Source: Winogradskyella sp. (GTDB lineage Bacteria; Bacteroidota; Bacteroidia; Flavobacteriales; Flavobacteriaceae). Taken from it: a DNA stretch of 64,000 bases. Within the stretch, counting starts at the first letter, position 1; each line of letters begins with the position of its first letter. The stretch spans positions 248,001-312,000 of the forward strand of contig NZ_JANQIM010000033.1 of assembly GCF_028282165.1 (NCBI RefSeq), given 5' to 3'. Below, one piece after another: positions 1 to 9,421 of this stretch. The notes beneath the pieces were generated by a model. The model saw only the letters and a list, made by a program, of their open reading frames with translations. It did no database searches and was not told the DNA's origin. Made by a program: the position numbers and the translations under genes.

Positions 1-2
1 GC

Positions 3-3000
3 GTAGAAGATATGTCGCGAACTTTTAACAGCTTTCCTTCGGTTTTTAATGGCAATATATCTAATTGGAATGTTAGTAATGTTACCACTATAGAAGGTCT
101 GTTTTCTGGAGCAGCAGTATTCAATCAACCTTTAGAAAACTGGAATGTGAGTAGTGTCGTCAATATGAGGCTGGCCTTTTCTAATACTAGTGTTTTCAAT
201 CAACCACTGAACGATTGGAATGTGTCTAGTGTAACAGATATGAACGTTATGTTCTTACTGGCCTCGGCATTCGATCAACCTTTAAATGACTGGAACGTAT
301 CTAATGTGACCAACATGTCTAACATGTTTGCGCTTGCTACGGTTTTTAATCAAGATTTAGGAAGTTGGGATATTTCTAGTTTAGATAATGCATCTTCAAT
401 GTTCAGTGGCACCAATTTGTCTACCGAAAATTATGATGATACGCTTATTGGTTGGGCCGCTTTAGACACTGATGCTGGCGAAACCGAAATCCCTAGCAAT
501 ATTCTTTTTGGAGCACGTGATAGCCAATACTGTCTTGGAGAAGCTGCCAGAACTATTTTAGAAAATGTATATAATTGGCAGATAACTGATGATGGTAGGG
601 ACGCCAATTGTGCAAATGATAGTAGAGCATTTATAACAGAATGGCAAGTCAACGATGGTCAATCCATTACTATACCAACCAATCCTAATTTTAGCACTTA
701 CAATTATACAGTTTTATGGGGTGACGGAAATGCCGATACTGTTGTAACTGGAGACATATCCCATACCTATGACAATGGAGGTGACTACACGGTAACTATA
801 TTTGGGGAATTCCCTGCAATTTACTTTGATGATTTTAGTGGTTCGGAGAATGGACTGAGCATTCAAAACGTTTTACAATGGGGCAGTATACAGTGGCAAT
901 CTATGGATAGAGCCTTTTTGGGCTGTCGTAACCTAGATGTAACTGCTCAAGATACACCTGACCTTTCGCAGACTACAAGCATGATTGCTGCTTTTGCGCT
1001 CTGCTCTAGTCTAATAGGTAACTCAAGTTTTGATGCTTGGGACGTATCGACAGTAGAAACTATGAATGGTACTTTTAGTGGGTGTTCTCAATTTAACCAA
1101 CCTATAAATAACTGGAATGTTGGTAACGTAACTAATATGGTCGACATGTTTGGGGAAGCTGCAGCGTTTAATCAACCTTTAGATAACTGGAATGTGAGTA
1201 ACGTAACAACGATGTCTGCTATGTTCCGATTGGCATCCTCATTTAACCAGCCCTTAGAAAGTTGGAATGTCAGTAACGTAAGACGCATGTCTGCTATGTT
1301 CAGCGATGCTGTGGCTTTTAATCAGCCATTGAATGGCTGGAATGTGAGCAATCTCAATGGAATAGCCAGTATATTTCGTCGTGCTACGTCCTTCAACCAA
1401 CCTTTAAATAACTGGGATGTCTCCTCTGTGGTAGAGATGAATAGTGCTTTTTTAGGTTGTACGGCCTTTGACCAACCTTTAGACGATTGGAATGTTAGTA
1501 ATGTTTGGATCATGACGGATATGTTTAAGGACGCTACATCCTTTAACCAACCTTTGAACAGTTGGAATGTTTCCTCTGTCCGAGAGATGAATGGTGCCTT
1601 TTCGGGTTGTACAGTCTTTAACCAATCTTTAGACAACTGGAACGTTAGTAATGTCTTTGACATGGCTAATATGTTCGATGGAGCAGTAGCATTTGACCAA
1701 GACCTAGGAAATTGGGATATCTCTAGTTTATTTCGTGCAGATAATATGTTGAATAATACAAATCTTTCGACCGAAAACTATGATAATTTACTGATCGGTT
1801 GGGCGACTTTAGATAATGGAGAAACACAAATACCTTCAGATATTACCTTAGGAGCACTTGGACTTACTTATTGCGCAGGTGAGAATGCCAGAAATACCTT
1901 GACTGATCCATCAGGATTTAATTGGACCATCACTGATGGCGGTCTAGATCCTAGCTGTCCATCTGATATATTACTCTCCCCGAAAGTCTACCTTCAGGGC
2001 GCCAGCTTAAGCCCGAATGTCGGGGAGGAGGGTCTGATGCGCGATGACCTCAGATTAAATGGCCTTATACCGCTAACATCGCCCTACAGCGATGGATTAA
2101 TAGCAGATAGTTCAGTGTTCACTGTTGTGGGCACTGATGCCATCGTGGATTGGGTTTGGGTAGAGCTCAGGGATGGTAATGATAGTTCGATAGTGATTGC
2201 TAGCCAATCGGCACTCTTACAGCGCGACGGCGATATTGTAGATAGCGATGGGGTTTCCTCATTATCTTTTGCCCAGCCTGAGGGGAGTTACCATGTAGCG
2301 GTAAACCACCGTAACCATATCGGGATTATAACCAATACTGCACAGGCTTTAAGTTCGACAACAACGATTGTGGATCTATCGGCGAATCCTACGGCTGTTG
2401 AAGGCGGTACCAACTCGGTGATACTGTTGTCCAATGGCAACTATGGGATGTACACGGGCGATTTTGATGGCAATGCCCAGATCCAGAACACGGATGCCAG
2501 TGCGGTTGTCCAGTTGATCGGCGGGTCGGGCTATGATGAAGCCGATATGGACATCAACACGCAGATCCAGAATGCGGACGTCAATGCACTGATCAACCCC
2601 AACATCGGCCGGGGACAGCAGTTCAGCAGGAATATAACGGCATTATCGACCGAGATCACCTTGGCCTTTGCCAATGCCGAGATCACCAACGATGGGACGG
2701 ATGATTTCTACGAAGCCGATATACTCATATCATCGACTTCAGACTTCTACGTGGGCTCGGGTCAGGTCTACTTTGACTACAGTACGGCAGCCTTTGGGGA
2801 GAACGTATCGACCAATGGCAATATAGAGTACAGCCAGCCAACGGGTTCTATATTGGGCTATGAGTTTCCGGGCGTGTCTTTTGCGACACCGGCTTACAGG
2901 GATTTCGTGCAGAACGACAATACGACCTCAAGGGTATCCCTATCGTTCCAGCAGAATGTCGGTTTAGCAGGTCTGGAGACAGTACCTGAGCTTCAGGTCA

Positions 3001-3461
3001 CCTCCACACCAAAGGTCTTGTTCCATATCAAGATCCGATACACCGATGTTAGTGAAGATGCCGGTATCTGCTTCTTCAGCGATGGCGTGTTCCAGGACCA
3101 GTTCTTTACGGCCTGTGGCGGTACAGGTATAGCCGATTGTACGAATTCTCCAGGCACACAAATTACGGATGATATTTATGACTGTTCAGAGGCAGGCGTG
3201 GGCACTTTGGGCATCGCACAGGTTGGCGACGGGGGCATACTGCTGCACCCCAACCCGGCACGGACAAGCTTTGGGGTACAGGGCCTAAGGACATCCCATA
3301 CCATAAGTGTGCATGACATCAACGGTAGGCTCATCCTACAGGAGGAAAGGGCCGACAATAGTCCTATAGATATGGGCCGCTGCGACGATGGGGTCTATCT
3401 GGTACGGATCGAGAACGGGGATAGATCGATAACCAGGCGCCTGATCAAAAAGAGCAATTAA
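3..3461 (+). CDS. BspA/DUF285-repeat surface protein with T9SS sorting domain (5' partial)
   Basis: The reading frame is open to the left edge: the three codons before the first ATG (position 12) encode V-E-D and continue a repeat, so the true start lies outside the window. It carries two blocks of 25-residue DUF285 repeats (consensus FNQPLxxWNVSNVTxMxxMF), about five in residues 5-130 and about ten in residues 345-590. Each block closes with the same cap (NLSTENYD...LIGWA, then a Cys-containing segment), and a PKD-like domain sits between them (about 205-275). After residue about 650 come a duplicated Asp-rich dockerin-like segment (about 815-870), a 180-residue module shared with the next gene (about 880-1060) and a C-terminal T9SS domain (HPNPARTSFGV...GVYLVRI). 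The protein is predicted to be exported and anchored on the surface. Base composition rises sharply after position 1975. The ligand is unknown. Confidence 0.85.
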   Translation, partial: VEDMSRTFNSFPSVFNGNISNWNVSNVTTIEGLFSGAAVFNQPLENWNVSSVVNMRLAFSNTSVFNQPLNDWNVSSVTDMNVMFLLASAFDQPLNDWNVSNVTNMSNMFALATVFNQDLGSWDISSLDNASSMFSGTNLSTENYDDTLIGWAALDTDAGETEIPSNILFGARDSQYCLGEAARTILENVYNWQITDDGRDANCANDSRAFITEWQVNDGQSITIPTNPNFSTYNYTVLWGDGNADTVVTGDISHTYDNGGDYTVTIFGEFPAIYFDDFSGSENGLSIQNVLQWGSIQWQSMDRAFLGCRNLDVTAQDTPDLSQTTSMIAAFALCSSLIGNSSFDAWDVSTVETMNGTFSGCSQFNQPINNWNVGNVTNMVDMFGEAAAFNQPLDNWNVSNVTTMSAMFRLASSFNQPLESWNVSNVRRMSAMFSDAVAFNQPLNGWNVSNLNGIASIFRRATSFNQPLNNWDVSSVVEMNSAFLGCTAFDQPLDDWNVSNVWIMTDMFKDATSFNQPLNSWNVSSVREMNGAFSGCTVFNQSLDNWNVSNVFDMANMFDGAVAFDQDLGNWDISSLFRADNMLNNTNLSTENYDNLLIGWATLDNGETQIPSDITLGALGLTYCAGENARNTLTDPSGFNWTITDGGLDPSCPSDILLSPKVYLQGASLSPNVGEEGLMRDDLRLNGLIPLTSPYSDGLIADSSVFTVVGTDAIVDWVWVELRDGNDSSIVIASQSALLQRDGDIVDSDGVSSLSFAQPEGSYHVAVNHRNHIGIITNTAQALSSTTTIVDLSANPTAVEGGTNSVILLSNGNYGMYTGDFDGNAQIQNTDASAVVQLIGGSGYDEADMDINTQIQNADVNALINPNIGRGQQFSRNITALSTEITLAFANAEITNDGTDDFYEADILISSTSDFYVGSGQVYFDYSTAAFGENVSTNGNIEYSQPTGSILGYEFPGVSFATPAYRDFVQNDNTTSRVSLSFQQNVGLAGLETVPELQVTSTPKVLFHIKIRYTDVSEDAGICFFSDGVFQDQFFTACGGTGIADCTNSPGTQITDDIYDCSEAGVGTLGIAQVGDGGILLHPNPARTSFGVQGLRTSHTISVHDINGRLILQEERADNSPIDMGRCDDGVYLVRIENGDRSITRRLIKKSN
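33..1755 (+). repeat. 75-bp coding repeats (DUF285 units), two blocks
   Basis: Tandem degenerate 75-bp units encode FNQPL..WNVSNV..M..MF repeats. About five lie in 33-405 and about ten in 1025-1755, separated by a cap and a PKD-like domain. Neighbouring units are similar in DNA as well as protein, suggesting expansion by unequal recombination. Confidence 0.85.
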
Positions 3462-3492
3462 ACCTATCCTAATACTTAAATATTGAACAACA

Positions 3493-5679
3493 ATGAAAAG
3501 CTATAAATATATTTTAGTTCTTGCAGTCCTATGGACCAACGTTATATGCGGTCAGGACATCACCTTGACCTTTGACAATGCCGAGATCACCAACGACGGT
3601 ATGGACGATTTTTACGAGGCCGATATCCTTATTTCGAGCGGTACGGACTTCTATCTGGGCTCGGGCCAACTGTACATAGATTACAGTACGGCCGCCTTTG
3701 GTGAGAACATATCGACCAATGGCAATATCGAGTACGGCCGGCCCGTGGGATCGATCATAGGCTATGAGTTTCCGGGCTTTCCTTTTCCGACCCCGGCCTA
3801 CAAGGACTTTGTGCAAAATGATAATACCACATCCAGAGTTTCTTTATCCTTTCAACAAAATGTGGCGCTGGCAGGATTGGAATTCGTGCCGGAGATTGAG
3901 GTCATTTCAACACCCAGGGTATTAATGCACATCAAGATACGCTATGTAGATGTCAATGCATCGCCCGATATATGTTTTTTTAGTGATGGCGTATTTCAGG
4001 ACCAGTTCTTCACGGCCTGTGGCGGTACCAACATTGCGGACTGTACGAATAATCCTGGGACCCAGATCACGGATGACAGCTATGACTGTAGCGGAGCGTC
4101 ATTGGGCAGTGCTTATACTTATAATAATGGTTGGTCGCCATCGGATCCGAATGGGGTATCGACATCTTCTGATGTTATAGAGGTCATCGCTGGTACGGCA
4201 ACGATATCGACCAGTACGGATTGCAACAATATTACCGTTCGTGCGGGAGCAGGTATCACGGTCAATAGCGGAGTGACCCTGAGTACGGCATCAGGCATGG
4301 TACTGGAATCGACCTCGACGAGCTACTCGAGCCTTATCCTGGATGGCAACATTGCGGGAACGGTGACCTATGAACGCCACGTGAACCAAACGGCAGTATC
4401 GGGAGGCAACGACCTTATCACGCCACCGGTATCGGGGCAGAGCTTTACCGATTTTCTGGGCAACAATACGAACATCGTATCGAATACGGGGAATACGCTG
4501 TACCTTTTCGGACCTTTCGATAAGACTTCGAATACTTATGTGACCTATTCCGATACGGAATCGGCGATATTGACCTCAGGGGTTGGCTATAGGGCCGCGA
4601 CAACGGACAATTCGACGCTCCGCTTTGAGGGGACCGTTAACCAGGGCACGGTAAGCCAGGGTGTGTTCAATACGGGCCCAAACTTCAGCGAGTGGAACCT
4701 GATCGGGAATCCCTATCCGTCGTACCTCAACGTTTGGGACTTTTTGAACAATGGCAACAACATGGGCGTACTGGATGTGGCCAATATCGGGATCTATGGT
4801 TATGATGGCGATGCCTCTGACGGATGGACGATCTATAACCTCAACACTACTGATGTCAATACGGTCGTCGCACCGGGACAGGGTTTCTTCGTGGCCGTAA
4901 ATAGCGATGCCTCGATAGAATTTACCCCCGGTATGAGAAGGCATGGCAATAGCGATGATTTTATTGCCGGGCGTAACACGGCTACGAACCTTAACCTGAG
5001 ATTGCAGTTGAGCAATACCGACGGGGATACCTCGAGCACCGATTTTTATTTCAACGACAGCTCCACCAATGGACTGGATCCGGGCTACGATGCCGCGGTC
5101 TTTGGGAATTCAGCCTTTCCCTTTGCCCTGTATTCGCGATTGTTGGAGGACAATGAAGGTATTGACTTTGCCATCCAGTCCCTACCGTTGGATATCCTAT
5201 CCAATGGCGACCTGATCCCACTGGGCATCAATGCGAATCAGGGAGAGCAATTGACAATCAGTATCGGGAGTTCGAATCTTGGGTCGGACATTGCTGTTTA
5301 CCTTTTGGATACCCAGGAGAACCAATCCACAGACCTGAACACGGGGGACTTTGTAATAACGCCACAAGAGGCTCTAGATGGTACGGGACGTTTCTATATT
5401 TCCCTAGTCCAAGGGACACTGGGAGCTTCGGATAACGGCTTTGATGCGCTACGGGTATATACGCTGAATACGGAAAGGAAACTGGTGATAAGCGGTACCA
5501 TCGCCAGGCAAACGTCAGCTGTATTATATGATATTAACGGTAGGGCCATTTTGAGTAAGAGCCTAAGGACAACGTCGGGTTATACTGCGCTGGATACAGC
5601 AGGTTTACAATCTGGGGTATATATTCTCCGGTTATGGAACGGTACGGGCCATTATACCGAAAAGGTAATAATCGATTGA
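3493..5679 (+). CDS. T9SS-sorted secreted protein with shared cohesin-like module
   Basis: This 728-residue protein has an N-terminal signal peptide (MKSYKYILVLAVLWTNVICG). It opens with a module of about 180 residues (about 23-205) that is nearly the same as the C-terminal module of the preceding protein. Shared stretches include FYEADILISS, YSTAAFGEN, FFSDGVFQDQFFTACGG and TQITDD. A Thr/Ser-rich beta-helix-like stretch follows (about 205-290). Next is a region typical of T9SS proteins (WNLIGNPYPSYLNVWDF) and a C-terminal sorting domain (VLYDINGRAIL...GVYILRLW). The gap to the upstream gene is 31 bp and the stop codon overlaps the next start, so the three genes look like one unit. The GC-rich codon use differs from most of the window. 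Function is not recognised; adhesion or scaffolding is inferred only. Confidence 0.8.
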   Translation: MKSYKYILVLAVLWTNVICGQDITLTFDNAEITNDGMDDFYEADILISSGTDFYLGSGQLYIDYSTAAFGENISTNGNIEYGRPVGSIIGYEFPGFPFPTPAYKDFVQNDNTTSRVSLSFQQNVALAGLEFVPEIEVISTPRVLMHIKIRYVDVNASPDICFFSDGVFQDQFFTACGGTNIADCTNNPGTQITDDSYDCSGASLGSAYTYNNGWSPSDPNGVSTSSDVIEVIAGTATISTSTDCNNITVRAGAGITVNSGVTLSTASGMVLESTSTSYSSLILDGNIAGTVTYERHVNQTAVSGGNDLITPPVSGQSFTDFLGNNTNIVSNTGNTLYLFGPFDKTSNTYVTYSDTESAILTSGVGYRAATTDNSTLRFEGTVNQGTVSQGVFNTGPNFSEWNLIGNPYPSYLNVWDFLNNGNNMGVLDVANIGIYGYDGDASDGWTIYNLNTTDVNTVVAPGQGFFVAVNSDASIEFTPGMRRHGNSDDFIAGRNTATNLNLRLQLSNTDGDTSSTDFYFNDSSTNGLDPGYDAAVFGNSAFPFALYSRLLEDNEGIDFAIQSLPLDILSNGDLIPLGINANQGEQLTISIGSSNLGSDIAVYLLDTQENQSTDLNTGDFVITPQEALDGTGRFYISLVQGTLGASDNGFDALRVYTLNTERKLVISGTIARQTSAVLYDINGRAILSKSLRTTSGYTALDTAGLQSGVYILRLWNGTGHYTEKVIID

Positions 5680-5837
5680 TGGGCAACATGGAAGACAACC
5701 AGATCACCCGAAAGGAAGCGATACGTAAGATGGGTAAGTATGCGGCATTGACAGCGCTGGGCACGTTTACGGTCCTGGCCCCGATGCGGGCGCAATCGGC
5801 ATCGCCACCGGATCCTGGGGGCAATCCGTTTGACTGA
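5679..5837 (+). CDS. small Tat-like leader mini-protein (52 aa)
   Basis: The ATG at 5679 overlaps the TGA of the upstream gene (TGATG), indicating translational coupling; an in-frame ATG at 5688 is the alternative start. The 52-residue product begins with a charged segment (ITRKEAIRKMGKYAAL), then a short hydrophobic stretch (ALTALGTFTVLAP), an AQS-like cleavage site and a Pro/Gly tail ending PPDPGGNPFD. This resembles a degenerate twin-arginine leader with almost no mature domain. Small proteins of this form accompany T9SS surface proteins in flavobacteria in my recollection, but I know no assigned function. An extension upstream to 5634 would overlap the previous gene and is not favoured. 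Confidence 0.6.
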   Translation: MGNMEDNQITRKEAIRKMGKYAALTALGTFTVLAPMRAQSASPPDPGGNPFD

Positions 5838-6020
5838 GTCTATGATTATGATGACGTATAAATGATTAAGTGAAAAAGAAATCAAAGCATAGTTCAGGAA
5901 TCAGTCTAGAGGGAATGAATCACTGAATTATAACTTTCTTCATTAATTGATAGCTGAAGAAGCACAGGACTGCTGATCTTTTAAAAGGGGTAAGATTTAA
6001 AATGAGTAGTTGTGCCATGA

Positions 6021-6048
6021 CCTCCTTATTAAGTTAAGGAGGTTTTTT
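6021..6048 (+). terminator. intrinsic terminator
   Basis: A perfect 8-bp stem (CCTCCTTA / TAAGGAGG) with a 6-nt loop is followed by six T. It lies about 180 bp after the mini-protein gene and probably ends the left-hand transcript. Confidence 0.85.
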
Positions 6049-6198
6049 GTTTAAAAACTTGAAAATACTTATAACCAAGATATAAATACCTTTACTTTTT
6101 CTATCATCAATTCATGGATTTTTGTTTGAAGATAATGAGATTTGTCATTGATTTAAGTAATTGGTTCGAAAATAGGTCAATGTAGTATACAAAGGATA

Positions 6199-6227
6199 AG
6201 TTCCAGTTAATACTGGAGCTTTTTTTA
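6199..6227 (+). terminator. intrinsic terminator (second)
   Basis: A 9-bp stem (AGTTCCAGT / ACTGGAGCT, one G-T pair) with a TAAT loop runs into a T tract. It is 150 bp downstream of the first terminator, so it either backs it up or ends a short separate transcript. Confidence 0.8.
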
Positions 6228-6485
6228 TGGAATAGTACTCTGAAATGTCATAGTAGGTGAGACGAGAAGTTTATACCGGGCTAAATCGATGTAAATTTTG
6301 CTACCTATAAAGAAAAAACCTAAGCCATAGTTTTGGGATTTTTTCATTTCTAAGTTATTTATTAGTCTGTTTTTTGTACAGAATAACACTACAAAACTTC
6401 TCAAAGTGTTTATATTTACTTAAATTGGTAACTTAACATTGTTGTTGTGGTGTTTTTGGCGCCTAACAATAGAGATTAGTGGTTG

Positions 6486-9290
6486 ATGGTAAGGCTCAAA
6501 AAACGCTTTCTTTTTTTTATTATTCTTTTTGGTATATCCTTGAGCGCTCAGGAGATTCCTCCTATACAGGTTTTTACGCAGCAAGATTACGAAGCTGAGG
6601 ATCAGAATTGGGATATTTCACAAGACAAGGACGGTATAATTTATTTTGCAAATAATAAAGGGCTACTCCGCTACAATAGTGCAAGGTGGGAGCTTTTTCC
6701 TTCGCCAAACCAATCTATATTAAGGTCGGTCAGTGTTATTAATGATAGAATATACACAGGTTGTTATATGGACTTTGGCTATTGGGAGAAAGATAGCTTT
6801 GGGGGGTTGACCTATACGTCATTAATAGCAGGTAGGAATATAGAAATTAAGGAAGATGAAGAGTTTTGGGATATAGTTGAGATAGAAGACTATATATTAT
6901 TCCAATCTTTAGACAGAATATATATCTACAATATCGAAGCAGATAATTTCAAAATCATCGATTCCAAAAGTAGAATAAGTAAGATATTTAAAGTTGGAAA
7001 AAACATTTATTTTCAAAAGGACGGCTTAGGAATATTTGAAATCACAAACGGTAAAGAGCAACTTATTATACCAGCAGAGAAATATGGGGACAATGAAATT
7101 ATTAATATATATAAAGACGCTATTGCGCTGTTGTTGTTAACTAAGGAGAATGGTATTTACAAATATTCTAATGGTATTGTATCTAACGGGGATCTTAAAG
7201 TAAATAGCATCCTTAATGGATTAAGCATATACAGTAGTATTAAATTAAAGGATGGAAGCTTTCTTTTTGGTACCGTTTCTGAAGGCTTAATTCAGATGTC
7301 ACCTTTTGGAGACAGAATTTTAAAAATAGATAAATCAGCAGGCTTGAGCAATAACACCGTATTGTCCTTATTTGAGGGAGAGAGGGGTAATCTATGGTTG
7401 GGTCTAGACAACGGAATTAATTGTATAAATTTAGAATCACCCTATACGGTTTACAAGGATAAGCAAGGTGTTCTGGGAACTATCTATGCTTCAATTAAAG
7501 TTAATGAATATTTATATTTAGGTAGCAACCAAGGGCTTTTTTATAAGAACATGGATGAGAATTCTGGCTTCAAGCTTATCGAAGGAACTAAGGGACAAGT
7601 CTGGCATTTAGCCTATTTAAAAGACACGTTGTTTTGTGGCCATGATAAAGGAACATTTGTTATTAATGAAGGTGAAGCTAAACTTATTGAGGGCGAAATG
7701 GGAACCTGGATAATTAAGGATGTTAATCATCACCCTAATATTTTACTTCAAGGAAACTATGAAGGCTTGAGTGTGCTAGAACTCAAAAATGGAAAATGGT
7801 CTTATAGAAATAAGATCGAAGGATTTGACATTTCTTCAAGATATTTAGATTTTATCGGTTCAAATGAAATATTGATTAGCCATGAATATAAAGGCGTTTA
7901 TAAAACTACGGTTGACAGCACTTTCAGCAGAGTTTTAGAGTCGAAGAAATTAGATATTGATGAGGGACCAAAATCAAGTATTGTAAAGTATCAGAATTCA
8001 ATATTGTACAGCAATAGAGATGGGGTTTTTGTTTATGATGAAAAGAGATTTAGTTTTGTAAAGGATAGTTTATTAAGTGAATTTATTAAAGGTGGTAATT
8101 ATTTGTCTGGAAAGCTAATTTTTGATGAGACTAATAACCGATTATGGCTCTTTTCTAATAATGATATCATATATGTTGAACCAGGTACACTTTCTAGTAA
8201 ACTTAAAATAAATAAAATATCCATACCACACGAACTTAGAAACAGTAAGGTAGGGTATGAAAATATTTTGTGCATTGATAACAATAGATACCTAATAGGT
8301 ACAACAAATGGATATATTATTGTCGATATTAATAGACTTAAAGAAAATTCTAAAAGCATTAAAATCGATAATATTTCTTATAGTGCTTTACATAGTGAGT
8401 TTATTCCATTGGCATTAAATGAGACAGCAGATTTAAGTAATAAAAGTAATAGTATAGCATTTAAATATAGTATTACCGATTATAGTAATTTTTCAGCCAT
8501 AAAGTATAAATACAGATTAGTAGGAATTTATGATAACTGGAGCAATTGGACACTCGATTCAGAAGTCAGTTTTGAAAATCTACCTCACGGAAATTATACA
8601 TTTGAAGTAAAAGCACAATCTGGAGGGGTTGAGTCTAATAATTTGGCTTCATTTACTTTTTCAATAGAGAAACCTTGGTTTCTTAAGCCCTTGGCCATTG
8701 CGGCATATATTCTCATGGGATTGGCATTATTATTCTTAATTCAGTATTTCAATAATAGATATTACAAAAAACAAAAGCAAAAGCTCATTGAGAATAAGCA
8801 AAGAGAATTGGAACTTGAACAATTGGAAAATCAACGACAACTCATTCAATTTAAGAATCAAAACCTTCAGTTAGATATTGAGAACAAGAATAGAGAACTC
8901 GGTACGGCAACTATGAACTTGGTTAAGCGTAATGAATTGTTGAACAGTATCAAGGATGAATTGTCAAAGAGTAAATCTTTAGATGATGTGAAAGGCGTGA
9001 TTAGATTGATTAATACAAGTCTAAACAATACTAGCGATTGGAAACTGTTTGAAGAGGCTTTTAATAATGTTGATAAAAACTTTATGAAAAGAATTAAAAC
9101 ATTACATCCGTCAATCACTCCTAATGATTTAAGGTTATGCGCTTATCTTAGATTAAATTTATCTTCAAAAGAGATTGCACCTTTATTGAATATTTCTCAT
9201 AAAAGTGTTGAAGTAAAGCGATATCGATTGCGTAAAAAAATAGGATTGGACCACGAGCAAAGCCTTACAGACTATATCTTGGAGCTATAA
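6486..9290 (+). CDS. three-Y (Y_Y_Y) sensor/HTH transcriptional regulator of the glucan PUL
   Basis: This 934-residue regulator has a signal peptide (residues 1-20), a periplasmic beta-propeller of regulator repeats (about 25-640; e.g. FEGERGNLWLGLDNGI), a Y_Y_Y domain (about 640-710), one TM segment (about 730-752), a coiled coil rich in Glu/Gln/Lys (about 755-830) and a C-terminal LuxR-like helix-turn-helix (about 865-930; LSSKEIAPLLNISHKSVEVKRYRLRKKIGL). There is no histidine kinase or receiver domain, so it probably links periplasmic oligosaccharide sensing directly to DNA binding. It stands just upstream of susC in the same direction, the usual place for a PUL regulator. I chose the ATG at 6486 over the TTG one codon earlier. 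It is AT-richer than its left neighbours. Confidence 0.88.
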   Translation: MVRLKKRFLFFIILFGISLSAQEIPPIQVFTQQDYEAEDQNWDISQDKDGIIYFANNKGLLRYNSARWELFPSPNQSILRSVSVINDRIYTGCYMDFGYWEKDSFGGLTYTSLIAGRNIEIKEDEEFWDIVEIEDYILFQSLDRIYIYNIEADNFKIIDSKSRISKIFKVGKNIYFQKDGLGIFEITNGKEQLIIPAEKYGDNEIINIYKDAIALLLLTKENGIYKYSNGIVSNGDLKVNSILNGLSIYSSIKLKDGSFLFGTVSEGLIQMSPFGDRILKIDKSAGLSNNTVLSLFEGERGNLWLGLDNGINCINLESPYTVYKDKQGVLGTIYASIKVNEYLYLGSNQGLFYKNMDENSGFKLIEGTKGQVWHLAYLKDTLFCGHDKGTFVINEGEAKLIEGEMGTWIIKDVNHHPNILLQGNYEGLSVLELKNGKWSYRNKIEGFDISSRYLDFIGSNEILISHEYKGVYKTTVDSTFSRVLESKKLDIDEGPKSSIVKYQNSILYSNRDGVFVYDEKRFSFVKDSLLSEFIKGGNYLSGKLIFDETNNRLWLFSNNDIIYVEPGTLSSKLKINKISIPHELRNSKVGYENILCIDNNRYLIGTTNGYIIVDINRLKENSKSIKIDNISYSALHSEFIPLALNETADLSNKSNSIAFKYSITDYSNFSAIKYKYRLVGIYDNWSNWTLDSEVSFENLPHGNYTFEVKAQSGGVESNNLASFTFSIEKPWFLKPLAIAAYILMGLALLFLIQYFNNRYYKKQKQKLIENKQRELELEQLENQRQLIQFKNQNLQLDIENKNRELGTATMNLVKRNELLNSIKDELSKSKSLDDVKGVIRLINTSLNNTSDWKLFEEAFNNVDKNFMKRIKTLHPSITPNDLRLCAYLRLNLSSKEIAPLLNISHKSVEVKRYRLRKKIGLDHEQSLTDYILEL

Positions 9291-9421
9291 CTCCTATACA
9301 ATCCCTTTTTTTGCCTATACATTTCCCATACATTTAGCGTATTTTACATTTGGGTTAGTTTTTTGTAAACATATTGTTAACCCTTTTAATCCTCAATTTA
9401 ACAGGCCTTTAACACTTAATT

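Larger units (their letters stand above)
5838..6485. other. 648-bp intergenic region with two terminators
   Basis: No convincing ORF is present. Two strong intrinsic terminators (6021-6048 and 6199-6227) follow the left cassette, with about 150 bp of AT-rich DNA between them. The rest should contain the promoter of the downstream regulator, but no clear TAnnTTTG element was identified. Confidence 0.6.

Noticed and set aside
1322..1663. 113-codon reverse ORF inside the DUF285 repeats
   Set aside because: It is a repetitive antisense shadow of the repeat units; the plus strand has a full domain architecture.
33..1755. CRISPR-like regular repeats
   Set aside because: The 75-bp units are coding, degenerate and contiguous without unique spacers; they encode DUF285 repeats.
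4576..4944. 122-codon reverse ORF inside the second T9SS gene
   Set aside because: Antisense to a clearly coding frame with signal peptide and sorting domain; no recognisable family.
6310..6346. Weak hairpin (CCTAA / TTGGG) before a T run
   Set aside because: The stem is only 5 bp with a G-T pair; two much stronger terminators lie just upstream.
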